From an uncultured Prochlorococcus sp. (GTDB lineage Bacteria; Cyanobacteriota; Cyanobacteriia; PCC-6307; Cyanobiaceae), in contig CABYGI010000005.1 of assembly GCA_902518475.1 (NCBI GenBank), forward strand, positions 1 through 64,000: 64,000 bases of DNA. The letters run 5' to 3'. The position numbers and the translations under genes were made by a program. How positions within the stretch are numbered: the first letter of the stretch is position 1; each line of letters opens with the position of its first letter. Positions 17,772 through 27,517 of this stretch are shown piece after piece. The notes beneath the pieces are model-generated. The model was not told the origin of the DNA. It worked only from the letters and a program-made list of their open reading frames with translations, and ran no database searches.

Positions 17772-18977
17772 TTAAAAAGAACTTGATTTTCTTAGTAAAT
17801 AGATTCCACCTCCCAGAGAAATTAAGACAGGTAACCATGCAGCAAAAATTGGAGGTAAAATACCTTTTACTCCGAAAGAACTAAATATAAATGACATTAC
17901 ATAATAAATTAATATAAGAATTACGCTCAACCCAAATCCCTGACTTTTTGAAGATCTTAAATTAGATTTAGATCCCAGACTGCTCCCTATTAAACCAAAT
18001 ACCAAGCATGCAAAAGGCAGGGTGAATTTTTCCTGAATGCGGACTTTCATTCTTCTAACCTCCTTTGTGTTCCCAGTCTCTTCATATATCTTTTCTGCTT
18101 GTATAGCCTGCTTTAAAGTCATTTCACTAGCATCCTTTGGCACTTTTGCTAGCTCCATAGGCCCTTCTACAAATGGATATTTATATTTTTTAAATTTAAT
18201 ATTTGTAGTTTGTCCGCTTGGATCAATTGATACCATACTCCCGTCAAAAAATATCCAAGAAGAGCTTTTTTTATCAAATTTTCCAGTCTTTGCTTTTAAG
18301 ATTTGTTCAAAATCTTCTCTGGAAAAATCTAAAACTGTAACTCCCTCCATCATGTTGTTTTTATACCATGAAGCATAAAATATATGAGTAAGGTAAGTAT
18401 TAATTTTTGTTGGTTTTTTGTTTGATGCATTTATCCTAGATCCATATCTAGAAAACATGATATTATCTTTCCCTTCTTCCGCACTAAAAGAACTTCCTAT
18501 TCCCGCTCTTAATGTCGTTTCTGCCAATTTATTACTAGCAGGAACTAAATTATCGTTAAAGTAGAAAGTCAAACCTGTCATAAATATTGAAAGAGCAATA
18601 GCTGGAGCAATAATTCTTGAGGTTTTTATACCCAAAGATTTCAATGCTAACAATTCAGAATTACTAGATAATTTTCCATAGGCTAATAATGTTGAAAGTA
18701 GAACCGCCATTGGAAATGATAAGACTAAAAAACTAGGTAAACTAAAAAAAAGAACTTTTAAAGCTAAAAATAAAGGTAAACCAAATTCAACTATTTTCCT
18801 TATAAGATCAAACATTACCCCAACGGATAATGAAATAACAGTAAAAGCAGATATTGCAAATAGCATGGGAGGTATTATTTGCCCTATTAACCATCTATCT
18901 ATTAAAGGTAGTAAAAACCAAGGAGAAATTATTTTGTTATTAAATTTTTTGATTAGTGATTGATTTAAAAGTTTCAA
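17772..18977 (-). CDS. LptF/LptG-family (YjgP/YjgQ) permease
   Basis: LIDRWLIGQIIPPMLFAISAFTVISLSVG...; typical length and TM layout. Confidence 0.85.
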   Translation of the reverse strand: MKLLNQSLIKKFNNKIISPWFLLPLIDRWLIGQIIPPMLFAISAFTVISLSVGVMFDLIRKIVEFGLPLFLALKVLFFSLPSFLVLSFPMAVLLSTLLAYGKLSSNSELLALKSLGIKTSRIIAPAIALSIFMTGLTFYFNDNLVPASNKLAETTLRAGIGSSFSAEEGKDNIMFSRYGSRINASNKKPTKINTYLTHIFYASWYKNNMMEGVTVLDFSREDFEQILKAKTGKFDKKSSSWIFFDGSMVSIDPSGQTTNIKFKKYKYPFVEGPMELAKVPKDASEMTLKQAIQAEKIYEETGNTKEVRRMKVRIQEKFTLPFACLVFGLIGSSLGSKSNLRSSKSQGFGLSVILILIYYVMSFIFSSFGVKGILPPIFAAWLPVLISLGGGIYLLRKSSSF

Positions 18978-19981
18978 AGAAATTTATTTAATTTTTAATG
19001 GCTTTTTTAGATTATAAAATATCAATGATTTAGAAAACAATATTAACTTGATAGTTAAGAAAAATATTTTAATTCTTTAAATTTCAGTAACAAATTAGAA
19101 AAATAATTTTTAACACTTGCAATAAAATAAGAAATTTGTTTTCTTTAAAAAAAGAATTAAAGTATGAAAAATAAACCTTTTACATACGAATGCAATTGTA
19201 TACACTGCCAATAAAAACTAAATCAAATCAATAATGCAAAATTATATTGGGAAAAATTAATTTTTAAGAAAAAAGTTAGTATAGTTTTCTACTAATTTCA
19301 TTTAGATTTTCAAACTTTATTAAATTATTTGTTTTGAAACTATTATTTTCGGAAAAAAAAAAAAATAAGTTGCACTATTTATGATTTCTAGATCTTTAGT
19401 ATTAAGCATTTTTTAGAAAAATAATATTATTTAACCTTTTGCTTTTTTTGGTAGATCATATTTTCTCTATTTAAAAGAAAAAGGATAATCAAAATACAAG
19501 ATGGTATGAGAAAAAAATCTAAAGACATAAATTTTGTTAAGTCTATTTCTTATTTAGCAAATAAATAAATCTTTGACATAATTTGCTTATCTCTAAGATT
19601 TTTTTCGATAGGTCAAAAAATTATCCTTATGTTAAATATATTTTCTTACTTTTAAAATTGAAAGAGCCTGCAAGTATCCCACCGGCAAGCTCATGACGAC
19701 CTAGTTAATTCAGAATTCCGATTTAACCAGCTAAGCACTTCCTAAATGCTATAAATATTTTACTAAGTAAAATTACTTACTGTGAGTATAAATGCTTATT
19801 TATAGCGATTGATTGCGAATTTGATAATAAAAAGTGATTTTTTAAATGTGACTTTTTAATTTTTAAAGAGATATGTCAAATATTGACCCATAATAAAATT
19901 CTTACTGGTAAATTATTGGCAATTTTGGTTTACATAAGTTAATACTTGTGTTACATTAGTTTACAATTATTACCTTTATAA

Positions 19982-20188
19982 ATGACAAAATCAGGAGTAA
20001 CTACAGAATCAGGTGGAAGGCAGAATATGTTCCCATCAGAAACTAGGCCATATATTGATGAAACTGTGTCTTACGATGGATATCCTCAAAATGCAGAAAA
20101 AGTAAACGGCAGATGGGCTATGGTTGGTTTTGTTGCTTTATTAGGTGCCTACGTAACTACTGGACAGATCATTCCAGGAATTTTTTAG
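19982..20188 (+). CDS. hli: high light inducible protein
   Basis: NAEKVNGRWAMVGFVALLGAYVTTGQIIPGIF. Confidence 0.9.
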   Translation: MTKSGVTTESGGRQNMFPSETRPYIDETVSYDGYPQNAEKVNGRWAMVGFVALLGAYVTTGQIIPGIF

Positions 20189-20266
20189 TTTCTAGGTAAC
20201 TGTCTTAATAGACTTGTAGTTTAACCTTTATTATTAAATGCTTTTAAACGAAGTATTTAGACTTTA

Positions 20267-20392
20267 TTATAAACTTGAAAATAAGAAAAACCAAATAAAA
20301 GTTATTGCATTCAAGCTAAATATTATTCCAAGAAATAAATAAGCGAACTTTTTGCCAATAAATGCTGTCTCTGGTTCAAGCTTTACTCTCAT
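20267..20392 (-). CDS. 41-aa single-TM protein
   Basis: MRVKLEPETAFIGKKFAYLFLGIIFSLNAITFIWFFLFSSL*. Confidence 0.45.
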   Translation of the reverse strand: MRVKLEPETAFIGKKFAYLFLGIIFSLNAITFIWFFLFSSL

Positions 20393-20743
20393 TAAATCCT
20401 CGAATTATCTCGATAAAGATAGCATCAATTAAGGAATAAATTTAAGTTTTAAAGGATAAAAACAATCAACTTAATATTTCTTTTAAAATTTTTAAATTAA
20501 TGATGTGTCTTCTTCAGCTTTCTAGGATAAAAAATAATTTCTTTAATATTGTTGCTAATAAATTTCTTAATTTGATTTCTTTTCCGCGAATATAGAGTAT
20601 AAAATTTAATTCTAAAAAAAATTCCAATCTAATTTTGAAAATGAGATAATTTTTCTATGCTTATTTTTAGAGTACTTTTTTGCTGCAAGTAGAATTATTA
20701 AAACTTTAATTAATAAAGACCATTTGTTATCAAAAAATCACGT

Positions 20744-20780
20744 TAAAAAAAGCCTAATTTAATTTTAAATTAGACTTTTT
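20744..20780 (-). terminator. intrinsic terminator of the hli pair
   Basis: Minus strand AGTCTAATTTAAAATTAAATTAGGCTTTTTTT. Confidence 0.65.
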
Positions 20781-20799
20781 CGTGAAAATTAAAATAATT

Positions 20800-20940
20800 T
20801 TAGATAAAACCAGGAATTATTTGACCGGTAGTTAGATAAGCTCCAACTAGAGCAACAAAACCCAACATTGCGAATCTACCATTAAGCTTTTCAGCAACGA
20901 TTTTTTCTTTTTCAACTATTTTTGGTTCGTTATTTTTCAT
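20800..20940 (-). CDS. hli: high light inducible protein (46 aa)
   Basis: MKNNEPKIVEKEKIVAEKLNGRFAMLGFVALVGAYLTTGQIIPGFI; the longer ORF in the track reads into the neighbouring hli in the wrong frame. Confidence 0.85.
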   Translation of the reverse strand: MKNNEPKIVEKEKIVAEKLNGRFAMLGFVALVGAYLTTGQIIPGFI

Positions 20941-21047
20941 TAGAACCAACCTGGAATGATCTGGCCTGTTGTGACGTATGCACCAACTGCTGCAACGAAA
21001 CCTAACATTGCCGCCCAACCATTAAAACGTTCTGCTTCTGGAGTCAT
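20940..21047 (-). CDS. hli: high light inducible protein (35 aa)
   Basis: MTPEAERFNGWAAMLGFVAAVGAYVTTGQIIPGWF*; TAATG overlap with the downstream hli. Confidence 0.85.
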   Translation of the reverse strand: MTPEAERFNGWAAMLGFVAAVGAYVTTGQIIPGWF

Positions 21048-21292
21048 TTTGTTTAAGTAATTTGTTAATAAATATAACATAATTATTTAGTTATGTAAAG
21101 AAAATGAGGAATTATTCCTCGCTTTATCAGGAAAATTTGAAACAATGCTACATATATGTGTCGAAATATACCTTATCGATTTTTTTATTTTTAAAATGAT
21201 TTTTTTAAATTTGAAATAAAAATAAAGGCTTTTCGCCTTGTTTTTTTAGAGGTACATCCTCATTTAGAGGGAATTTAAATTAATATAATATA

Positions 21293-21324
21293 AGAGTCAG
21301 CTAGTAGGGATACAGGCTGACTCT
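21293..21324 (+). terminator. 9-bp-stem hairpin AGAGTCAGC...GCTGACTCT then ATTTTT
   Basis: Related to the hairpin at 9531-9565. Confidence 0.5.
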
Positions 21325-21409
21325 ATTTTTGAGAATTTTTGGTTTTTGACTAAAAATAGTTTTTAGAATTCAAATAATTGCTATTAATAAATTAGATATA
21401 TATTAATTC

Positions 21410-21574
21410 ATGTCATTCGCGACGTACTTCATGCATTTAATTTTTGAAAGTATTCCTTCTCTAATTAGTTCTGATTTAATACTTTACATCTTGCCTGGTC
21501 TTGCAATTTCAATATTATTATTCAGCCTTAAAATAATGTTTTTCAAGACTCCAAAATTTAGAAAGGTTAAATAA
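21410..21574 (+). CDS. 54-aa single-TM protein
   Basis: MSFATYFMHLIFESIPSLISSDLILYILPGLAISILLFSLKIMFFKTPKFRKVK*. Confidence 0.45.
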   Translation: MSFATYFMHLIFESIPSLISSDLILYILPGLAISILLFSLKIMFFKTPKFRKVK

Positions 21575-21626
21575 TCAAGGATTTTAGAATTATTCTTTTG
21601 ACTGAAGTGCCCAATTTTTTTTTATT

Positions 21627-22244
21627 TTGGATAATAGACTTTTTTTCTCGGCAACTCAAAGAAATAGAGACTGCATTGGTGATGTACTATCCAGAGTTAT
21701 AAAAAAAGGTTCAGTATTGGAAATCGGGAGTGGCAGTGGTGAGCATGGAGTGTTTTTTCAAAAACGATTTCCTGGAATAATTTGGCAAACAAGTGACCCA
21801 GAGTTAGTGCATAGAAAAAGTATATGTTCTTGGATTGAGTATGAAGATTTACTTAAGAAAATGCCTCACCCTCTTGAGATTGATGTTGAAAAAATTCCTT
21901 GGAAAATTCCTTTGATATTAGCTAATTCTTTGCAAGGAATAGTCTCTATAAATATGATTCATGTAGCAAAGTGGTCTTGTACTGTAGCACTCTTTAGAGA
22001 GTCAGCAAAATTACTGAATAAGGGACAATTTTTGATGTTGTATGGGCCATTTAAAATTTGTAATAAGCATACAAGTGAAAGTAATTATTTTTTCGATAAT
22101 TCATTAAAAATTCAAAATGATTTTTGGGGGATTAAAAATCTTGAGGAAGTTTGTGATGAGAGTAAGAAAAATGGTTTTTCTCAAGAGGATATTATTAGAA
22201 TGCCTGCAAATAATTTTTCAATAATTTACAGAAAAGTTTCTTGA
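21627..22244 (+). CDS. DUF938 SAM-dependent methyltransferase, TTG start
   Basis: FFSATQRNRDCIGDVLSRVIKKGSVLEIGSGSGEHGVFFQKRFP. Confidence 0.8.
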   Translation: MDNRLFFSATQRNRDCIGDVLSRVIKKGSVLEIGSGSGEHGVFFQKRFPGIIWQTSDPELVHRKSICSWIEYEDLLKKMPHPLEIDVEKIPWKIPLILANSLQGIVSINMIHVAKWSCTVALFRESAKLLNKGQFLMLYGPFKICNKHTSESNYFFDNSLKIQNDFWGIKNLEEVCDESKKNGFSQEDIIRMPANNFSIIYRKVS

Positions 22245-22296
22245 TAAGGAAAATACAAATATCAATAAGTTTTTAAAATTCATCTTACTTAGATGA

Positions 22297-22458
22297 TTAA
22301 CCTGATAGTTTTTTGCTCCATTCTTTATGCTTTTGATCTAAATCTGAAATTTTTTCGCCTAAACTCAATTGTCTTTCTAATAATTCAACTTTTGTAAGTG
22401 TTATTTTTTCTGAATAAAATTTAATAGGCTGTTTACCATGTAAATTGTCGCCACTCAT
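22297..22458 (-). CDS. 53-aa hypothetical protein
   Basis: MSGDNLHGKQPIKFYSEKITLTKVELLERQLSLGEKISDLDQKHKEWSKKLSG*. Confidence 0.5.
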   Translation of the reverse strand: MSGDNLHGKQPIKFYSEKITLTKVELLERQLSLGEKISDLDQKHKEWSKKLSG

Positions 22459-22565
22459 AGAATTACTAAGCTTGTGAGTATTTTCTAAGATGAAAAATTT
22501 GTTATTGCTGATTCTTTTATATTTTTTTCAGATTTGCGTAAATTAAAGTGATAAAGAATTGATGC

Positions 22566-23744
22566 TTATTGTGTTTTTAATCCTCCATTTTTGTATGAAG
22601 ATTGCCAAATATATGTTCCTCTCTTGATGTCTGACTTAACAGCAACGCAATTGCAGGCGATATTCCATAAAGCTTTGTGTATTGGATCAGGATTAAAAAG
22701 ATATGCTTTTTTAAAGGCTTTTTTAATTAAGACAGTTGCCTTTTTTGCATGATAATGAGGGATCGATGGACATACATGATGAACGACATGGCTAGAACCT
22801 ATATTATGATGAAGAAAATTAAGGACTCTCCCGTAAGGCCTGTCAATAGATAGAAATGCTCCTCTCATAAAGGAAAATTCCGTATTTGAAAGATGAGGTA
22901 CATCTGAATCTGTATGATGAAGCCATGTATAAACTACTAGCCAACAATTAACCACTAATAAAGGGCCAAAATATAGAGTAATTACTGGAAATAATCCATA
23001 CTTGAAAACTAAATAAACAATGCCCACTAATGTTAAACCTACGCCAATATCTGATATCCAAACTTTCTTGGCCCATACTGATGGCCATAATGCCTTAGAA
23101 AATGGTTTAATTGGCCAAAAATGATTTGAAGTGCCATATTTTACACCTCCTGTACTTCCAGTAAGTAAATAAGCAGGCCAGCCAAATATTAGATGTAAAA
23201 CAAGTTGAAGAATTCCATAATTTTTCTTACCTAAGGAATTTGAGAAATGTAATTCTTTTTCTCCGCCAACTTTTTCTGTAACTCCGTTCCCTTTAATAAC
23301 TAAAGGGACGTGAGTTTCTCCATTAGTTATGTTATTTGTGAATCGATGATGAACTGCATGAGAACGCTGCCAAGAAAAATAAGGCACAAGAAGTAATGAA
23401 TGTAGTAAATAACCAGTTATAGATTCCAATGTTTTGTTTTTAGAGAATGCTCCATGCCCACATTCATGGGCAATTACCCAGAATCCCATTGTAGAGGTAC
23501 CTGATATTAATGCGTAAATTAGCCAAATTGGGATCATTTTTGGGGTAAATGGAATAGATAACCCTATTGCAACTACTAATGATTGAATGAAAACTGATTG
23601 TAAAAGATACCTCAAAGAAGTTATGGTATTGCACCTAAAGTAGTGATCTGGGATAACATCCTGAAATTCTTTTATGCTTGGAATATCTTTATCCTTGATT
23701 ACAAGCGCTTGGCCTTTAAGACCAGAAAATTTTATATGACTCAA
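22566..23744 (-). CDS. fatty acid desaturase (DesA/omega-type)
   Basis: Histidine boxes HECGH, HAVHH, HVVHH. Confidence 0.85.
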   Translation of the reverse strand: MSHIKFSGLKGQALVIKDKDIPSIKEFQDVIPDHYFRCNTITSLRYLLQSVFIQSLVVAIGLSIPFTPKMIPIWLIYALISGTSTMGFWVIAHECGHGAFSKNKTLESITGYLLHSLLLVPYFSWQRSHAVHHRFTNNITNGETHVPLVIKGNGVTEKVGGEKELHFSNSLGKKNYGILQLVLHLIFGWPAYLLTGSTGGVKYGTSNHFWPIKPFSKALWPSVWAKKVWISDIGVGLTLVGIVYLVFKYGLFPVITLYFGPLLVVNCWLVVYTWLHHTDSDVPHLSNTEFSFMRGAFLSIDRPYGRVLNFLHHNIGSSHVVHHVCPSIPHYHAKKATVLIKKAFKKAYLFNPDPIHKALWNIACNCVAVKSDIKRGTYIWQSSYKNGGLKTQ

Positions 23745-23992
23745 ATTTTTGTTTGTTATAAGAATTTTGTTAAATAAAAGTGAATTTATATGCTCTATTA
23801 TCCATCACAGGATCTCATAATGAAAAGAATTTATAAATTTTTTTTCGATAAAGTTTTTTAGATTTTAATTTCATCTTCAAGTAAAACTATCTTTGTCAAA
23901 AATTTTTTATTTTATTCTTTTATCGCAATCTCATTAATTAATTATTTATTTTTATGCTAATTGTCTATGCTCTTCTTTATAGCTTAATGAAT

Positions 23993-24124
23993 TTAAAGAC
24001 CGCGTATATACCTCTTAGGTAAACCAGATTGTTTACGTGGCTTTACTAAGATGGGTAAAACAATAACTCCAACTGTAAAAAGACAGATTGGAGCAACTAC
24101 CATCAATATAGATTCTAGAGACAT
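23993..24124 (-). CDS. 43-aa single-TM protein
   Basis: MSLESILMVVAPICLFTVGVIVLPILVKPRKQSGLPKRYIRGL*. Confidence 0.5.
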   Translation of the reverse strand: MSLESILMVVAPICLFTVGVIVLPILVKPRKQSGLPKRYIRGL

Positions 24125-24315
24125 GAATAATTTTGAATTTATTAATAAATAGCAGGATTTTTTTTTAAAGTCATGCGTATTTATATCTATTTTGTGAGAA
24201 TAGATTCAAAATTTTTATAAATTATTAAGTAAAAAAGAAAAAAAGCTTAAAAAAAAGCAATTTTATCAAAATGCATAATATTTACTTAATGATTATTTAA
24301 ATATAGTTATTACTT

Positions 24316-24456
24316 ATGGATCAAGAAAAAAATTGGATGCTTATGACTTATTATTGTCCAACTCATGGTGATACAGGATTAGTAAAACCGATTCAACTAA
24401 CAAAAAAAGAAATTAGTAAAACATTTTTAAAAAAAGGTAGGAGTTCTAAAAATTAA
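24316..24456 (+). CDS. 46-aa hypothetical protein
   Basis: MDQEKNWMLMTYYCPTHGDTGLVKPIQLTKKEISKTFLKKGRSSKN*. Confidence 0.4.
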   Translation: MDQEKNWMLMTYYCPTHGDTGLVKPIQLTKKEISKTFLKKGRSSKN

Positions 24457-24588
24457 TTTTTAAAATAAAACTGTAGTTTTATGAAGATTTTCTTAATCTT
24501 GATTGAAATCTGATTAATTAAAATCCTTCAAAAATCAGATAAGCTGCTTTTTTATCAGCAGTATTAGAAATATATTGAAAAACGCATC

Positions 24589-24741
24589 TTAATTTGTATC
24601 AGAACCGCATGTTAATTCACATTGATTAAGTTCGTGTGATGATATCTTTTCTAAAATTCTTAACATATCAATTTCGGAAAGCTCTCCATTCGAGTTCCAT
24701 TTTAAGGTTGTTTTCCTTTGAGGTGAATTTTTTTTATTCAT
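24589..24741 (-). CDS. 50-aa CX3C peptide, downstream member of pair
   Basis: MNKKNSPQRKTTLKWNSNGELSEIDMLRILEKISSHELNQCELTCGSDTN*; 8-nt overlap with the upstream ORF. Confidence 0.5.
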   Translation of the reverse strand: MNKKNSPQRKTTLKWNSNGELSEIDMLRILEKISSHELNQCELTCGSDTN

Positions 24742-24943
24742 TTTGATCACCTCCCTTTAAATGAACTTCTAAACAACGAGTAATACATTCTTGATGACCA
24801 TCCACAATACTGCATTCAGTAATACACTCGAAATATGAATTAATAGAATCTATTTCTGTATTGTGGTTTGTAGAGACAAATGAATCATTCATAATATTGT
24901 TGGATTTATTTGGAATAGAGATATAGCACGAATTTATCTTCAA
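24734..24943 (-). CDS. 69-aa twin-CX3C peptide
   Basis: ...YFECITECSIVDGHQECITRCLEVHLKGGDQNE. Confidence 0.55.
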   Translation of the reverse strand: MKINSCYISIPNKSNNIMNDSFVSTNHNTEIDSINSYFECITECSIVDGHQECITRCLEVHLKGGDQNE

Positions 24944-25179
24944 TAATTTAATTTATTAAGTGAATCAGAAAAAATAAGTATTATTTACTAAATTTTTTTT
25001 TGCAACTGGTTTACCTAGAAAAAGATAGTAATATCACTCTTTTAAAAACAAAAGTAAAAAATAATTTAGCTTATTTAATACTAGCTCTATAAGGCAATCT
25101 TCTAAAAATCAGCATAAAGACTGATTTACTTTTAAGAAATTTAGTTAGATGATAAAAAAGTACATTTTTAGATTTTCAA

Positions 25180-25332
25180 ATGAAATCAGTAACTAATTGG
25201 CTTTCGAAAATGTTAGAGAGTATGGCAAATGCTTTTATGCATCCTTTAAAGAATGACTTACCTCCATCTATTGGTACTCATGCATATAGTAGTATTCCTC
25301 TAAAAAGAAAATTGAGAAGAAAATTTAATTAG
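25180..25332 (+). CDS. 50-aa hypothetical protein
   Basis: MKSVTNWLSKMLESMANAFMHPLKNDLPPSIGTHAYSSIPLKRKLRRKFN*. Confidence 0.45.
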   Translation: MKSVTNWLSKMLESMANAFMHPLKNDLPPSIGTHAYSSIPLKRKLRRKFN

Positions 25333-25335
25333 GTA

Positions 25336-26520
25336 TTAACTTATTGGAATTAATTTTTCATTTTTATCATCCCAAATAATATATTTGAAGCAGGTTGAAA
25401 AATCGCTTAATTTTAAGAAAGTTGATTGTTGTAGCAAATGAATGTTTGCTTTGTGACAAGCTCTTAAGTTGTAATTTGGTATTCTCTCGGAGAGATGATG
25501 AATGCTGTGGAAGGATATGTCTGCTAAAAACCAATTTAGCCAATTAGGGATATCTAAATTGCTACTACCTAAAATAGCTCCATCTATGAGATTCCAATTC
25601 TTAGTATTTTTAGCATATGCATTCTCATAGTTATGTTGTACGAAAAAAACACATATTAAAATTGCTGCAGATAAAGTTAATACCAATGAATAAAATGATA
25701 AGAAAAAAACTAACCCAAACCATTTACACATAAAAATCCACCCTATTATTACTATTGTGTTATTAATTACTAATTCAAATAGTTCACTGAAATTATCTCC
25801 ATAATCAGAAAAAGGTGGTTTTACTCTTGAATTAATAGCTAAAAGTTGAGAAATTTCTTTGTTTTTTATTTTGATAAAAGTCTCCTCCAATATATCTTTA
25901 ATGAAATTAAAAATAATAATAACCAGGCCTAATCTAGGTTTTAAAACTAAGTAAAAAAAACCGCCCGGGAAAAGCATCATCCAGTTTCGACTTACTTTAT
26001 AAAATATTTGATCTCTTTTTGTAAGGGATTCATAATCTTCAAGACTTAAAACATCTATCGGCCCTTTGTAAATTTCCCAATTCCCATTATTTCTATGATG
26101 AAATGCATGATCAATTGACCATGACTTCTGGGGAATACCATTAATCAAGCCAAGTAAAAATCCAAAGAGGCGGTTTAATTTTCGTTTTGTAAAAAGAGAA
26201 TTATGTCCGCAATCGTGCATTAATGAGAATGTTCTAGAAGAGAAAAGAGTTAAAAGAATTATAAAAGGGACTAATAGAAATACTTTAATCAATAATGAAA
26301 AAGGTTGATTTATTATTTGGTGGACGATTAACCAAATAGAAATTATTGGGAAGATCGTAGAAATAAGTTGATAAGAGGCTCTAATATTGTTTCTTTTTAA
26401 AAATGGCTTTATTAAAAAATCACTTCTATTTACCTTAAGCATATTTCTCTTTTTTTTGATACTAACAATTTTTAAAAAATATTGATTATTTAATAAACAA
26501 TAAAAATATTTTAAAAACAT
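25336..26520 (-). CDS. fatty acid desaturase family protein (start may be the internal MLKVNRS)
   Basis: HDCGHNSLF, HAFHHRNNGNW, HSIHHLSERIPNYNL. Confidence 0.8.
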   Translation of the reverse strand: MFLKYFYCLLNNQYFLKIVSIKKKRNMLKVNRSDFLIKPFLKRNNIRASYQLISTIFPIISIWLIVHQIINQPFSLLIKVFLLVPFIILLTLFSSRTFSLMHDCGHNSLFTKRKLNRLFGFLLGLINGIPQKSWSIDHAFHHRNNGNWEIYKGPIDVLSLEDYESLTKRDQIFYKVSRNWMMLFPGGFFYLVLKPRLGLVIIIFNFIKDILEETFIKIKNKEISQLLAINSRVKPPFSDYGDNFSELFELVINNTIVIIGWIFMCKWFGLVFFLSFYSLVLTLSAAILICVFFVQHNYENAYAKNTKNWNLIDGAILGSSNLDIPNWLNWFLADISFHSIHHLSERIPNYNLRACHKANIHLLQQSTFLKLSDFSTCFKYIIWDDKNEKLIPIS

Positions 26521-26521
26521 A

Positions 26522-26677
26522 CTAAAGAATAAATTCTTTAGACATAGTTCTCAATTGATCTAGATTTAATCTTTCTAAGTAATTTTTAAAGTCACTAAGA
26601 TTCTTATTAGAGTCAGAATTTTTACTCTCGTAAAGAAGACTATTAGAAATTAACTCAATAAGATGATCTTTATCCAT
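26522..26677 (-). CDS. 51-aa hypothetical protein
   Basis: MDKDHLIELISNSLLYESKNSDSNKNLSDFKNYLERLNLDQLRTMSKEFIL*. Confidence 0.4.
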   Translation of the reverse strand: MDKDHLIELISNSLLYESKNSDSNKNLSDFKNYLERLNLDQLRTMSKEFIL

Positions 26678-26763
26678 AACCCCTTATAGACCAAAATTCC
26701 TGTTAAAAAAATTAAGGTCTTGAATTCGAGATCATTAACTCATCTCTATTTAAAAGTAATTTT

Positions 26764-26982
26764 TTATAAATTTTTTAAATCTTGTTCTATTTTTTCTAAT
26801 CTTTCATTTAATTCTTTTTGTTCCTTAATTAAGGCTTTTTTCTTTTCTGCAAGCTCTTTGTTCAAAGGAGAATTGAAATATTTTTGGTAAGAGACAAAAA
26901 AAACTGCTATTGCTACTGCAATACCAAGTGCACCAATTATTAAAATTGGAGATGAAGGAAAGTCATAAAATGGAATTGACAA
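26764..26982 (-). CDS. TM plus coiled-coil small protein
   Basis: ORF track; N-terminal TM then KELAEKKKALIKEQKELNERLEKIEQDLKNL. Confidence 0.55.
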   Translation of the reverse strand: MSIPFYDFPSSPILIIGALGIAVAIAVFFVSYQKYFNSPLNKELAEKKKALIKEQKELNERLEKIEQDLKNL

Positions 26983-27188
26983 CGTACTTTAATAAAAACT
27001 AATACTAGCTATCCTATAGAAAAAATAATGAGTAATAAATACTTATTCTCTAAGGAGTTTTATGGTTAATTATGCTAGTTATTTTGTAATAAATAAATAA
27101 GATTTACAAATAAATTTTAAAAATAAGTAATTGTACAGCTGTCAAAGAATCAATAACTAATAATGATTAAACTAGTAAAAATTTTTTC

Positions 27189-27506
27189 ATGAAGAAAATC
27201 ATAAATAAAAAACATAATAAAAATGAACCATGGTTTAAATGGTTAACGAGAGAACTTAATTCTTATGAAGCTTTTCGGGATTTCGAATCAGGTAAAAATC
27301 CACAAGATGTTGCAGAGGATTTTATTTCTAGTAATAGTATTGCTATTTCAAAAGTTTTCGAGAATTTTGATGAAGAAGATAAAGATACACTAGATCAGTT
27401 TCTTAAATTAACAGAATGCGAGATGCATGTGTTTAGAATTCTTGAAAAACAAATAGAGTTAAGAAATAAGGTAAGATTTGTAGATTTTAAAAAAAGAAGA
27501 AAATAA
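27189..27506 (+). CDS. hypothetical, paralogue of 37962-38228
   Basis: WFKWLTRELNSYEAFRDFESGKNPQDVAEDFI...LKLTECEMHVFRIL. Confidence 0.6.
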   Translation: MKKIINKKHNKNEPWFKWLTRELNSYEAFRDFESGKNPQDVAEDFISSNSIAISKVFENFDEEDKDTLDQFLKLTECEMHVFRILEKQIELRNKVRFVDFKKRRK

Positions 27507-27517
27507 AGAGTTAATTT

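Noticed and set aside
20800-21018. 72-aa ORF as a single gene
   Set aside because: Its N-terminal part (GGNVRFRCSSWCIRHNRPDHSRLVL) is the upstream hli read in the wrong frame; two hli ORFs fit better
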